Shown in pieces: positions 42,459 through 50,363 of a DNA stretch of 50,363 nt. Made by a program: the position numbers and the translations under genes. The DNA lies in the NCBI GenBank assembly GCA_949948775.1, contig CATLHC010000011.1, forward strand, positions 1 to 50,363, read 5' to 3'. Numbering within the stretch: position 1 is the stretch's first letter; every line of letters starts with the position of its first letter. Source of the stretch: an uncultured Oscillospiraceae bacterium. GTDB lineage: Bacteria > Bacillota > Clostridia > Oscillospirales > Oscillospiraceae. A model generated the notes under the pieces. It had not been told where the DNA came from and made no database searches. It was given only the letters and a program-made list of their open reading frames with translations.

Positions 42459-42998
42459 TCATATGATAAGGCTGGTGTCCGCCGTGGAGGGCGCGGGTCC
42501 TTGGGGCGGCTGGGAGCCGCCGGCCTCCGACGGGGTGGGGAGGGTGAGGCCGTGCAGGAAGCTGCCGGAGGAGGACTGAATCTGCCCGCCCACCACCCTG
42601 TTTTTGTAGATAAGCAGGGAGATCTGCACCGGCTCGGTTTGAGCGGGATAGTTGGTGAGCTGATAGGTGTACCGCTTCACCCGCTTGCCCCTGTACTGGG
42701 TCAGGTCGAAGCCTTGGCCGGACTGGAGCGCCAAATAGCTCTGATAGCTGTCGTCAAATTCCTCGGGGATGAGCAGCTCCTCGGTGGCGATGGGCTGGGG
42801 GGATACCTGCCAGCCCAGACCGCTGAGATAGGCCAGGCGGTCGTCGTTGGTCTTGATGTTTTTTACCTCCGCCGAGACGGTCACCGCCCGCCCGCCCAGG
42901 GTGAGGGCAAAGGTGAGCGCCGCGAATAGGCAGCACAGGGCGGCGGCTCCGGCCGCCAGCAGCTTTTTCTTTGGTACGCGCGCCGTGTAGATGATCAT
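42459..42998 (-). CDS. DUF4830-type membrane-anchored protein
   Basis: 179 residues from the ATG at 42996-42998 (AAAGG ten bases upstream); a further ATG 21 bases earlier lacks a ribosome site. One N-terminal membrane anchor (KKKLLAAGAAALCCLFAALTFAL), then an extracytoplasmic domain with the features I associate with DUF4830: DDRLAYLSGLGWQV, LLIPEEFDDSYQSYLALQ, GFDLTQYRGKRVKRYTYQLTNYP, and ISLLIYKNRVVGGQIQS. A Pro/Ser-rich tail follows. Function is unknown; conservation across clostridia suggests an envelope role. Confidence 0.7.
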   Translation of the reverse strand: MIIYTARVPKKKLLAAGAAALCCLFAALTFALTLGGRAVTVSAEVKNIKTNDDRLAYLSGLGWQVSPQPIATEELLIPEEFDDSYQSYLALQSGQGFDLTQYRGKRVKRYTYQLTNYPAQTEPVQISLLIYKNRVVGGQIQSSSGSFLHGLTLPTPSEAGGSQPPQGPAPSTADTSLII

Positions 42999-43097
42999 GG
43001 CAGCACAACCTTTCTTCATTTCTCAGGGAAAGAATATGTGCGGTCGGCCCGCAATATGATATGGCATATGGAACACGAAGGAGAGGGAGTGGGCGAA

Positions 43098-43799
43098 TTG
43101 GAGCGTTTGGACAAGCGGCTTGCGGCCACGGGGAAGTGGAGCCGGAGGGAGGCTCGGGACCTGATCCGGGCGGGCCGGGTGACGGCGGACGGACAGCGGT
43201 GCCGCGCTCCAGAGTCTAAGGTGGGGGCGGATGCCCCAGTGGCAGTGGACGGGGTGCCCATCGGCGCGGACCGGCCGGTGTATCTCATGCTCCACAAGCC
43301 GGCGGGGGTGGTGTCCTCCACCGACGAGCCCGGGGAGCGCACGGTGTTGGATTTGCTGGGAGAGGCGTATCAAAACATCGGACTGTTTCCCGCGGGGCGG
43401 CTGGACAAAGATACGGAGGGACTGCTGCTGCTCACCAACGACGGCCCCCTGGCCCACCGGCTGCTGGCCCCGAAAAGCCATGTGGACAAGGTATACTACG
43501 TGGAGGTGGACGGCGTACTGGATGAGGACGACGCGGAGGCGGTGCGTCAAGGGGTGAAGTTGGGGGACGGCTATGCGTGTCTGCCCGGGAAATTGGAGCT
43601 CTTATCGGACAGCAGCGCCTACATCACGCTGCGCGAGGGAAAATACCATCAGGTGAAGCGGATGCTGGCGTCGCGGGGCAAGCCGGTGACCTACCTCAAA
43701 CGGGTGCGCTTCGGACCGCTGGAGCTGGACGAGGGCCTGCCCAGGGGGGCCTGGAGACCCTTGACGGAGGAAGAACAGAAAGCCATTTTCAGTCAATGA
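43098..43799 (+). CDS. RsuA/RluB-family rRNA pseudouridine synthase
   Basis: 233 residues if started at the TTG at 43098 (GGGAG eight bases upstream); that gives MERLDKRLAATGKWSRREARDLI, the normal S4-domain start. A GTG at 43089 is an alternative. The catalytic domain carries GRLDKDTEGLLLLTNDG with the nucleophilic Asp, YLMLHKPAGVVSS and EGKYHQVKRMLASRG. It isomerises one uridine in 16S or 23S rRNA; which site is not distinguishable by eye. Confidence 0.88.
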   Translation: MERLDKRLAATGKWSRREARDLIRAGRVTADGQRCRAPESKVGADAPVAVDGVPIGADRPVYLMLHKPAGVVSSTDEPGERTVLDLLGEAYQNIGLFPAGRLDKDTEGLLLLTNDGPLAHRLLAPKSHVDKVYYVEVDGVLDEDDAEAVRQGVKLGDGYACLPGKLELLSDSSAYITLREGKYHQVKRMLASRGKPVTYLKRVRFGPLELDEGLPRGAWRPLTEEEQKAIFSQ

Positions 43800-43843
43800 T
43801 ACGAAAAATTTGGCAGTTTGAACAAAAAAATTTCAAAAAACTA

Positions 43844-43872
43844 TTGAAATCCGCTAAGGAAATAGGTATAAT
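43844..43872 (+). promoter_or_regulatory. Promoter of the CdaR-type regulator gene
   Basis: TTGAAA (43844-43849), 17-base spacer, TATAAT (43867-43872), inside an AT-rich segment. Confidence 0.75.
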
Positions 43873-43949
43873 AAAAAAGCGCTTGTATGTAATATTAACA
43901 AAAGTGGCGGAGCGCTCCGTTGCCGGCCGCGTAGAAAGGAGAAAACGCA

Positions 43950-45041
43950 ATGTCCAGCAGGATTTTCCAAAGCGTCGTTCTTCAAATGAAGGATTGTTCC
44001 GACCGAGCCGTAGGCGTCATTGATGAGCAGGGTACGGTTGTCGCCTGCAATGAACTGGCCTGTATCGGGGAGAAGTGGGCCAGCGCCGCGGCGCTGCTGG
44101 CCGCGGAACAGGATGCCCAAGTGGTCAGCGGCGGCTTCACCTTCAAGGCGCTGCCCGGCTGGAGCGGCCAGTTCGACTACGCCGCTTTCGTCAAGGGAGA
44201 GGACGAGCGGGCCGCGCTCATCTGCTCCATGGCGGTCATCGCCCTCAACGGGGCCAAAACCTACTACGAGGAGAAGAACGACAAGGCCGCCTTTGTGAAG
44301 AATATTTTGTGCGACAACATCCTGCTGGGGGACATCTACGTCCGGGCCAAGGAGCTGCACTTTGTGTCCGAGGCGCCCCGGGCGGTGATTCTGGTGCGCC
44401 AGCTGGGCGCCCCGGACGTGTCCGCAGTGGACGTGATCTCCGGGCTGTACCCCGACAAGCAGACCGACTTTGTGCTGTCCGTCAGCGAGACGGACGTGGC
44501 TCTGGTGAAGCATCTGGGCGAGAACGCCGACGCCCGAGACCTGCATAAGATCGCCCAGGCCGTTCAGGAGGCCCTGACCCGGGACCTGGGCATCAAGACG
44601 GTGGTGGGCATCGGCACCATCGTGGGCCATATCCGGGATCTGGCCCGTACCTATAAGGAGGCTCAGGTTGCCATCGATGTGGGCCGGGTGTTCGAGACGG
44701 AGCGGTCCATCATCAACTACGAGAACCTGGGGATCGGCCGGCTGATCTACCAGCTGCCCACCACGCTGTGCGAGATGTTCCTGCGCGAGGTGTTCAAGAA
44801 AAACCCCATCGACGCCTTGGATCAGGAGACCCTGTTTACCATTAACAAGTTCTTTGAGAACAACCTGAACGTGTCCGAGACCGCCCGGAAGCTGTTCGTC
44901 CACCGCAACACCCTGGTGTACCGGTTGGAAAAGATCAAGAAGCTCACCGGCCTGGACCTGCGGGAGTTCGACGACGCCATCACCTTCAAGGTGGCCCTGA
45001 TGGTGAAGAAGTATCTGGTTTCCCGGGGCATCGAATCCTGA
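43950..45041 (+). CDS. CdaR/PucR-type transcriptional regulator
   Basis: 363 residues; AAAGGAG eight bases before the ATG. C-terminal HTH_30 of the PucR/CdaR group (NNLNVSETARKLFVHRNTLVYRLEKIKKLTG). The middle (about 130-270) looks like the GGDEF-like domain of CdaR proteins (VVGIGTIVGHIRDLARTYKEAQVAIDVG). The first ~100 residues resemble a PAS/GAF-type sensor (GVIDEQGTVVACNELACIGE). The family usually responds to small metabolites such as sugar acids or purine catabolites, but its position just before ftsEX suggests a link with envelope status; this link is inference. It has its own promoter and terminator. Confidence 0.8.
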   Translation: MSSRIFQSVVLQMKDCSDRAVGVIDEQGTVVACNELACIGEKWASAAALLAAEQDAQVVSGGFTFKALPGWSGQFDYAAFVKGEDERAALICSMAVIALNGAKTYYEEKNDKAAFVKNILCDNILLGDIYVRAKELHFVSEAPRAVILVRQLGAPDVSAVDVISGLYPDKQTDFVLSVSETDVALVKHLGENADARDLHKIAQAVQEALTRDLGIKTVVGIGTIVGHIRDLARTYKEAQVAIDVGRVFETERSIINYENLGIGRLIYQLPTTLCEMFLREVFKKNPIDALDQETLFTINKFFENNLNVSETARKLFVHRNTLVYRLEKIKKLTGLDLREFDDAITFKVALMVKKYLVSRGIES

Positions 45042-45046
45042 TTTGC

Positions 45047-45075
45047 GAAAGCCGCCCGGCGGGCGGCTTTCTTTG
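45047..45075 (+). terminator. Terminator after the CdaR-type regulator
   Basis: 11-bp stem GAAAGCCGCCC / GGGCGGCTTTC, 3-base loop, followed by TTTG. It isolates this gene from ftsE. Confidence 0.85.
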
Positions 45076-45148
45076 TGCGCTGTAACTTTTGTTTCCAGAA
45101 AGTTTACATAATTGGGTCAGGAGATTGCTGGGAATCCGGGGGAACCAG

Positions 45149-45177
45149 TTGACAGGGTAGAGTTCAGCGTCTATAAT
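45149..45177 (+). promoter_or_regulatory. Consensus promoter of the ftsEX operon
   Basis: TTGACA (45149-45154), 17-base spacer, TATAAT (45172-45177): perfect match with a leader of about 80 bases before ftsE. Confidence 0.85.
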
Positions 45178-45266
45178 AAGAATCAATTCCGTCTGCTCAA
45201 AAGATTACAAAATAGTAACAATCCGGTAACACAGAAAAGACTCGACGACTTTGGAGATGCGGGCCC

Positions 45267-45947
45267 ATGATACGATTGATCGATGTACATAAAGAATACG
45301 ACAACGGCACCAAGGCCCTGAAGGGGATCAACCTGCGCATTGAGGATGGGGAGTTTGTATTTTTGGTAGGGCCCTCCGGATCGGGCAAGTCCACCATCAT
45401 CAAGCTGCTCACGGGAGAGATCACCGCCAGCCAGGGCCGGGTTATTGTCAACGGATACAATTTGAACAACATCCGCCGCTGGCAGATTCCCCATATGCGC
45501 CGTACCCTTGGCATTATCTTCCAGGATTTCCGGCTCATTGAGAAAAAGACGGTGCAGGGCAACCTGGAGTTCGCCATGCGCACGGTGGGGGCCAGCGGCC
45601 GGGAGATGCGCAAGCGTATCCCCTATGTGCTGGACCTGGTGGGGCTGGACGACAAGGCGGACGCCTACCCCAACGAGATGAGCGGCGGCGAGCAGCAGCG
45701 GGTGGCCATTGCCCGGGCGCTGGTGAACAACCCCCGGATGATCATCGCCGACGAGCCCACCGGTAATCTGGACCCCAAGCGCTCCCTGGAGATCATGACG
45801 CTTTTGGAGCGCATCAACGCCATGGGCACCACCATGCTGGTAGTCACCCATGAGCGGGACCTGGTCAACCGGTTTTCCAAGCGGGTGGTGGCCATCAAGG
45901 ACGGAGAACTGATACGGGACGGTCAGGGAGGCTACTACAGAGCATGA
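45267..45947 (+). CDS. ftsE: Cell-division ATP-binding protein FtsE
   Basis: 226 residues, normal FtsE length. Walker [11 protein letters not shown]-loop IFQDFRLI, signature [13 protein letters not shown] and Walker [13 protein letters not shown] are all intact. FtsE is the ATPase of the FtsEX complex that transmits cytoplasmic ATP hydrolysis to peptidoglycan hydrolases outside the membrane. The stop overlaps the ftsX start (ATGA). GGAG lies ten bases before the ATG. Confidence 0.95.
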   Translation: MIRLIDVHKEYDNGTKALKGINLRIEDGEFVFLVGPSGSGKSTIIKLLTGEITASQGRVIVNGYNLNNIRRWQIPHMRRTLGIIFQDFRLIEKKTVQGNLEFAMRTVGASGREMRKRIPYVLDLVGLDDKADAYPNEMSGGEQQRVAIARALVNNPRMIIADEPTGNLDPKRSLEIMTLLERINAMGTTMLVVTHERDLVNRFSKRVVAIKDGELIRDGQGGYYRA

Positions 45948-46837
45948 GACGATTCAATTTAGGCTATTTCATCAGAGAGGGCTTTTCCAGTATCTTTTCC
46001 CATGGGCTGATGTCCTTTGCCGCGGTGTGTATGATCGTGGCCTGCCTCATCATCATGGGGTCCTTCTCCCTGCTGGCGGTGAACGTGGACGAGATGCTCA
46101 GCCAGCTGGAGGAGGAGAACGAGTTCCTCGCTTTCATCGACGAGGATTACACCGACGACCAGATCCGGGCCCTTATGGAGCAGGTCCGGCAGATCGACAA
46201 CGTGGACCCCAACGGGGTGACTTTTGTGTCCCGGGAGCAGGCCAAGCGGGACTACCTGAAGGGCCACGAGGCCGAGGGGCTGTACGTGAACATGCCCGAC
46301 GAGGTGCTGCGGGACCGGCTGTCCATCCACGTCAAAGACCTGGAGCGGTTCAATGAGACGGTGGAGGCGGTGTGCGACCTGCCCGGGGTGGTGAACCACC
46401 GGGCGGCGGGCGAGGTGGCGGAGGGCTTTGTGGCCGTGCGCAACGCCGTCACCGCCCTGGCCTATATCCTCATCGGCATCCTGGCGGCGGTGTCCCTGTT
46501 CATCATCTCCAACACCACCCGGCTGGCCGCCTTTGCCCGCCGGGAGGAGATCGCCATCATGAAGATGTGCGGCGCCACCGACAGCTTTGTCCGCTGGCCC
46601 TTCATCGTGGAGGGGCTGATCTTGGGGGTCATGGGGGCGCTGGTGGCCTTCTTCCTCCAGTGGGCAGTGTATGCCGCGGTGAGCAAGGCACTGATGGACG
46701 GCGGGGCTGTCTCCTTCTTCAGCCTGCTGGACTTCAGCCACATGTGGAAGCGGGTGATGGGGGTGTTTTTGCTGTCCGGCTCCATCATCGGCGCGCTGGG
46801 CTCCAGCTTCGCCATCCGCAAGTTCCTCCAGGTATGA
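45944..46837 (+). CDS. ftsX: Cell-division permease-like protein FtsX
   Basis: 297 residues: cytoplasmic N-terminus, helix 1 (about 21-45), a large extracellular loop (about 46-165; QLEEENEFLAFIDEDYTDDQI...), then three helices in a FtsX/MacB-like permease domain (for example ALAYILIGILAAVSLFIISNT and the C-terminal pair). It does not transport; its external loop binds coiled-coil hydrolases such as PcsB or CwlO, exactly the type encoded by the next two genes. Confidence 0.95.
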   Translation: MRRFNLGYFIREGFSSIFSHGLMSFAAVCMIVACLIIMGSFSLLAVNVDEMLSQLEEENEFLAFIDEDYTDDQIRALMEQVRQIDNVDPNGVTFVSREQAKRDYLKGHEAEGLYVNMPDEVLRDRLSIHVKDLERFNETVEAVCDLPGVVNHRAAGEVAEGFVAVRNAVTALAYILIGILAAVSLFIISNTTRLAAFARREEIAIMKMCGATDSFVRWPFIVEGLILGVMGALVAFFLQWAVYAAVSKALMDGGAVSFFSLLDFSHMWKRVMGVFLLSGSIIGALGSSFAIRKFLQV

Positions 46838-46855
46838 CGGGAAGCTGAGGCGATC

Positions 46856-48034
46856 ATGAAGCTGCGAAAGAGAACGATATCCGTCCTTGTGGCGATGGCG
46901 CTGTTGTTTTCGGTGGTGCTGCCCGCCGGGGCGGTGACCCAGGGCGACATCCAGGCCATCCGGGACCGGCTGGAGGGCGCCGCCGCCCAGAAACAGGAGG
47001 CGGAGGAGCGCCTGGCCGCCATCCGGGGGGACATGGCCCGGGCGGAGGAGCAGGTGGGGCTGATCCAGACCCAGGTGCTGTTGTGCGAGGAGCAGGTGAG
47101 CGCGGGCCGAGAGCTGTTGGCCCGGCTGGACGGTCAGATCGAGGAAAATCAGCGCCAGGTGGCCGAGCTGGAGGCCCAGGAGGCCCGGCAGCTGGAGGGA
47201 TTTTATCAGCAGGTGCGGTGGCTGGAGGAGACGGGGGAGACCTCCTTCCTCACGGTGCTCTTTGAGGCCCACAGCTTTGCCGACCTGCTGGACTATACCA
47301 TGCTGGTCACCGACGTGATGGAGTACAGCGACCGCATTGTGACGCAGCTGCAAGCCACTCAGATGGAGCTGGGGGAGGCCCGTGAAGCCCTCCAGGCCAG
47401 CCGGGATCAGCAGGCCCAGGTCCAAAAGGGGCTGGAGGACAGCCTGGCGGAGTTGGAGGCCAAAAAAGCGCAGGCGGACGCCCTGTTGGCCCAGCTGGCC
47501 GCGTCGGAGAGCGAATACGTCCGCAGGGCCGCCCAGCTGGCCGCCGACGAGGCGGAGATGGAGCGGGAGCTGAAGGAGGCGGAGGCCAAGTGGGCCGAGC
47601 AGATCGCGGCGGGGGGCGCCTCCGGCGACTGGTACTGGCCCGTCCCCGGCTACTACGGCATCACGTCCTATTTTGGTGGGCGGTACTTAAACGGCAGATG
47701 GGACAACCACACCGGCACCGACGTAGGCGTGCCCCAGGGGGTGGAGATCCATGCCGCCCAGAGCGGGGTGGTCACCCTGTCCAAGTACAATCCGTCCTAC
47801 GGCAACTACTGCATCATCAGCCACGGCAACGGCTACGCCACTCTGTACGCCCACCAGCGGCAGCTGCCCCTGGTGAAGGTGGGGGACCGGGTGGAAAAGG
47901 GCCAGGTCATCGGCTATGTGGGCAATACGGGCAACAGCTTCGGCGCCCACCTGCACTTTGAGCTGCGGGTGAACGGGGTGCGGGACGACGTGCTCAAGCT
48001 GTATCCCAATGTGAACTTTATCGACAGAAGCTGA
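46856..48034 (+). CDS. Coiled-coil M23 peptidase, EnvC/PcsB-like (first paralogue)
   Basis: 392 residues. Signal peptide or anchor (RTISVLVAMALLFSVVLPAGAV), a long coiled coil (about 28-235; EERLAAIRGDMARAEEQVGLIQTQV ...), then an M23 domain (about 255-390). Zinc and catalytic residues are present: NHTGTD (His-x3-Asp), YAHQ and HLHFEL (His-x-His), so it should be an active endopeptidase, unlike E. coli EnvC. The coiled coil is the expected docking part for FtsX. 18 bases after ftsX in the same operon. Confidence 0.9.
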   Translation: MKLRKRTISVLVAMALLFSVVLPAGAVTQGDIQAIRDRLEGAAAQKQEAEERLAAIRGDMARAEEQVGLIQTQVLLCEEQVSAGRELLARLDGQIEENQRQVAELEAQEARQLEGFYQQVRWLEETGETSFLTVLFEAHSFADLLDYTMLVTDVMEYSDRIVTQLQATQMELGEAREALQASRDQQAQVQKGLEDSLAELEAKKAQADALLAQLAASESEYVRRAAQLAADEAEMERELKEAEAKWAEQIAAGGASGDWYWPVPGYYGITSYFGGRYLNGRWDNHTGTDVGVPQGVEIHAAQSGVVTLSKYNPSYGNYCIISHGNGYATLYAHQRQLPLVKVGDRVEKGQVIGYVGNTGNSFGAHLHFELRVNGVRDDVLKLYPNVNFIDRS

Positions 48035-48050
48035 GGCGAGGAGGGGTATC

Positions 48051-49313
48051 ATGAACAAGAAGACCCAGCGTATCATTGTGATCGTGGTGGCGGCGGCGCT
48101 GTTGCTGTCGGTGATGGTCCCTGTGCTCAGCGTGTTTGCCCGGGCCAGCGTTACCAAGAGCGATATCCAGAACATCAAGGACGAGCTGACCGACATCCAG
48201 GCCCAGAAGAAGGACGCGGAGGCCAGGCTGGCCTCCATCCGCAACGATCTGTCCAAGGCCAAGGAGCAGGTGGAGCTGATCCAGAACCAAGTGCTGCTCA
48301 CCGAGCAGGAGATCAACGCCAGCCAGGCCATGCTGGACGAGTACGACGGGCAGATCGCGGACAAGGAGGCGGAGATCGCCGCCCTGGAGGCCCAGGAGGC
48401 AGAGCAGTACCAGGAGTTTTACCAGCAGGTGCGGTGGCTGGAGGAGACGGGGGGCGTGAACTACCTGTCCATCCTCTTCGAGGCCAACAGCTTCGCCGAC
48501 ATGCTGAACTACACCATGCTGATCGGCGACATCATGGACTACTCCGACCGGATCATCCAGGACCTGCAGGCCACCCAGCAGCAGCTGGGCATGGCCCGTG
48601 AGGCCCTCCAGACCGACCGGGACGCCCAGGCCCTGGTCCAGCAGGAGCTGGAGGCCAAAAAGGACGAGCTGGAGCAGAAGAGGGCGGAGGCCCAGCAGCT
48701 CCTGAACCAGATCGCCGCCTCGGAGAGCGAGTACGCCAAGGAGGCCAAGGAGCTGGCGGACAGCGAGGCCAAGATCAACCGGGAGCTGAAGGAGGCGGAG
48801 CGCAAGTATGCCGCCCAGCTCGCCGCCCTGGAGGCCCAGCAGAACGCCGCCGTCAATATGACCAGCGGGGACTGGTACTGGCCCCTGCCGGGACGGTATA
48901 AGATCTCCTCCCTGTTCGGCGGGCGCATCGACCCCATCAACGGCCGGCGGGACAACCACACCGGCACTGATATCCCCGCTCCCGGCGGCACGCCCATCTA
49001 TGCCGCCAAGGACGGAGTGGTGACCACGGTGAACGCCAACAAGAACGCCTCCTCCTACGGCTATTACTGCATCATCAGCCACGGCAGCGGCTACGCCACC
49101 CTGTACGCCCACCAGAACCAGGTGCCCATCGTCCAGGAGGGCCAGACGGTGAAAAAGGGCCAGGTCATCGGCTACGTGGGCACCACGGGCCGGTCCACCG
49201 GCAACCACCTGCACTTTGAGCTGCGCATCAACGGGGTGCGCAACGACGTGCTGAAGCTCTATCCGGGAATGACCTTCACCTCCCCCGGCGGCGGGAGGAT
49301 CAGCGGAGGCTGA
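48051..49313 (+). CDS. Coiled-coil M23 peptidase, EnvC/PcsB-like (second paralogue)
   Basis: 420 residues, GAGGAGGGG before the ATG. Clearly a tandem duplicate of the preceding gene: the same order of signal sequence, coiled coil (shared FYQQVRWLEETGG segment) and M23 domain, again with NHTGTD, YAHQ and HLHFELRINGVR intact. The coiled coil is somewhat longer with an extra Ala/Gln-rich segment before the peptidase. Two active hydrolases next to one FtsEX suggest division of labour, for example septal versus lateral wall cleavage or vegetative versus sporulation use. Confidence 0.9.
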   Translation: MNKKTQRIIVIVVAAALLLSVMVPVLSVFARASVTKSDIQNIKDELTDIQAQKKDAEARLASIRNDLSKAKEQVELIQNQVLLTEQEINASQAMLDEYDGQIADKEAEIAALEAQEAEQYQEFYQQVRWLEETGGVNYLSILFEANSFADMLNYTMLIGDIMDYSDRIIQDLQATQQQLGMAREALQTDRDAQALVQQELEAKKDELEQKRAEAQQLLNQIAASESEYAKEAKELADSEAKINRELKEAERKYAAQLAALEAQQNAAVNMTSGDWYWPLPGRYKISSLFGGRIDPINGRRDNHTGTDIPAPGGTPIYAAKDGVVTTVNANKNASSYGYYCIISHGSGYATLYAHQNQVPIVQEGQTVKKGQVIGYVGTTGRSTGNHLHFELRINGVRNDVLKLYPGMTFTSPGGGRISGG

Positions 49314-49330
49314 GGAGCGGATAAAACCCA

Positions 49331-49370
49331 AGGGGCGCGGGGAAAAACCCGCGCCCCTGTTTCATTTTTG
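49331..49370 (+). terminator. Terminator after the second M23 gene
   Basis: GGGGCGCGGG / CCCGCGCCCC stem, loop GAAAAA, followed by TGTTTCATTTTT. It separates the FtsEX-M23 unit from the protease gene or reduces read-through. Confidence 0.8.
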
Positions 49371-49387
49371 GCAAGGAGGTCCGGACA

Positions 49388-50363
49388 ATGGAGGAACAGA
49401 CGGTACATGCGGAGAAAAAGCGGCGGAAGCTGGCGGGATGGCTTAAGATTTTGATCGCGGTGGTGCTCACGCTGGCCGTCTTCACCGGGGTGTGGTGCGC
49501 GCTGCTGGGCCGCAGCGGCCTGGCCATGGTGCAGACCTATCTGCTGGCCCGCTTTGCCTTTGTGGAGGCCGACGCCGATCTGGATGGGGCCGTGGACGCG
49601 GGGCTGTACGCCTTTGTGGATGGGCTGGGGGACCGCTGGTCCTATTACCGGAGCGCGGAGAGCTATCAGACGCTCACGGCCACCCGGGCCAATAACCATG
49701 TGGGCATATGGATCACCGTCACCTATGAACGGGAGGAGGGCCTGTTGGTGCGGTCCGTCACGCTGGGCGGCCCGGCGGACAAGGCGGGGATGGTTCCCGG
49801 GGACATCATCACGGCTGTGGACGGGGTGTCCATCGCCGGAGATGCCCGGCGGGACGCCGCGGACAAGGTCATGGGCGAGGCGGATACCCAGGTGGTACTC
49901 ACGCTGCTGGGGGAGGACGGCGGCCTGCGCGACGTGACCTGTACCCGGACCCGCTCCGCCAGCGGAAAGATGCTGGAGGGAAATATTGGATATGTGCGGC
50001 TGACCAATTTTTACTCCGGCGCGGCGGAACACTTCCGGCGGGAGGTGGACGCCCTGGTGGAGCAGGGGGCGGAGGGCCTGCTGATTGACGTGCGCAGCGA
50101 CCCCGGCGGGTATGTGGCCGAGCTGGAGAAGATTTTGGACTACCTGCTGCCCGAGGGCCCGGTGTTTACGCAGAAGGCCCGGTGGTGGGTGGAGTCGGTG
50201 TATCGGTCCGATGAGGACTGCGTGGATGTGCCCATGGCGGTGCTGGTGGATCAGAACACCTATTCGGCGGCGGAGCTGCTGGCGGCCCAGCTCCGGGAAA
50301 GCGTGGGTGCGCCCATTGTGGGGGAGCTGACCTCCGGCAAGGGATATTCTCAGGTCACCTTCC
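49388..50363 (+). CDS. S41-family C-terminal processing protease (CtpA-like), truncated by window end
   Basis: The first 325 codons are present; the gene continues past the window. AAGGAGG lies just before the ATG. Basic N-terminus and one membrane anchor (WLKILIAVVLTLAVFTGVWCALL), a PDZ domain (about 105-190; GGPADKAGMVPGDIITAVDGVSI), then the S41 protease core: VRSDPGGYVAELEKILDYLLP, nucleophile Ser in NTYSAAELLAAQLRE and general-base Lys in TSGKGYSQ. CtpA/CtpB-type proteases cut envelope proteins and in spore formers activate sigma-K signalling. Location after the FtsEX-hydrolase genes suggests control of cell-wall hydrolases, as known for some Ctp proteases. Confidence 0.9.
   Translation, partial: MEEQTVHAEKKRRKLAGWLKILIAVVLTLAVFTGVWCALLGRSGLAMVQTYLLARFAFVEADADLDGAVDAGLYAFVDGLGDRWSYYRSAESYQTLTATRANNHVGIWITVTYEREEGLLVRSVTLGGPADKAGMVPGDIITAVDGVSIAGDARRDAADKVMGEADTQVVLTLLGEDGGLRDVTCTRTRSASGKMLEGNIGYVRLTNFYSGAAEHFRREVDALVEQGAEGLLIDVRSDPGGYVAELEKILDYLLPEGPVFTQKARWWVESVYRSDEDCVDVPMAVLVDQNTYSAAELLAAQLRESVGAPIVGELTSGKGYSQVTF

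Overview
The window reads as chromosome of a GC-rich, endospore-forming Firmicute of the Oscillospiraceae type (Flavonifractor / Lawsonibacter / Oscillibacter-like). The support is an SLH-type cell-surface protein, spoVT, a SpoIIQ-like LytM protein, FtsEX followed by PcsB/EnvC-like hydrolases, a Stickland-type 2-hydroxyacyl-CoA dehydratase module, and consensus AGGAGG and TTGACA-N17-TATAAT signals throughout. No rRNA, tRNA, CRISPR array, transposase or prophage was seen. The taxonomy is inferred from gene content only.

Layout. 1-2.5 kb (minus): an SGNH-hydrolase lipoprotein, a fused ThrE-type amino-acid exporter and a 48-residue orphan. 2.5-8.3 kb (plus): a 1395-residue three-SLH surface protein behind a structured leader, then an AI-2E family permease. 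8.3-10 kb (minus): a chemoreceptor whose external domain carries a CZB zinc-site signature. 10.3-14.4 kb (plus): a translationally coupled operon of S33-like hydrolase, GPH-family symporter, TIM-barrel sugar isomerase/epimerase and AraC regulator. 14.4-17.6 kb: a compact restriction-modification island, with C protein and HNH nuclease transcribed leftwards and a 735-residue methyltransferase rightwards from a perfect sigma-A promoter.

17.7-24.9 kb: a FadR-type regulator faces a five-gene operon of dehydratase activator, two dehydratase subunits, an alpha/beta-hydrolase fused to a polytopic membrane domain, and a HadA/FldA-like CoA-transferase. The operon promoter overlaps an operator containing TGGTCTTACCA, the FadR-family core. 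25.1-27.9 kb: a MerR regulator with a 19-bp-spacer promoter and two ferredoxin-tailed aldo/keto reductases; the second has lost the catalytic Tyr and Lys. 28-31.1 kb (minus): a TAXI-TRAP uptake system with fused permease.

31.3-34.5 kb: spoVT, a beta-helix-like secreted protein, ferritin and a SpoIIQ-like protein. 34.6-39.4 kb: recG and then an unusual fusion of a Tet(M)-like ribosomal-protection GTPase with a YacP/Rae1-type NYN nuclease. 39.5-42.4 kb: RpiR regulator plus nagB-nagA. 42.5-45 kb: a DUF4830 membrane protein, an RsuA-type pseudouridine synthase and a CdaR/PucR-type regulator. 45.1-50.4 kb: ftsE-ftsX, two tandem coiled-coil M23 proteins and the start of an S41 protease that leaves the window, together a division/cell-wall-hydrolysis block.

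The best candidates for something not routinely described are the ribosomal-protection GTPase/NYN nuclease fusion, the hydrolase-membrane fusion inside the dehydratase operon, the catalytically degenerate aldo/keto reductase partner, and the methyltransferase with a long zinc-ribbon N-terminal extension in the R-M island.
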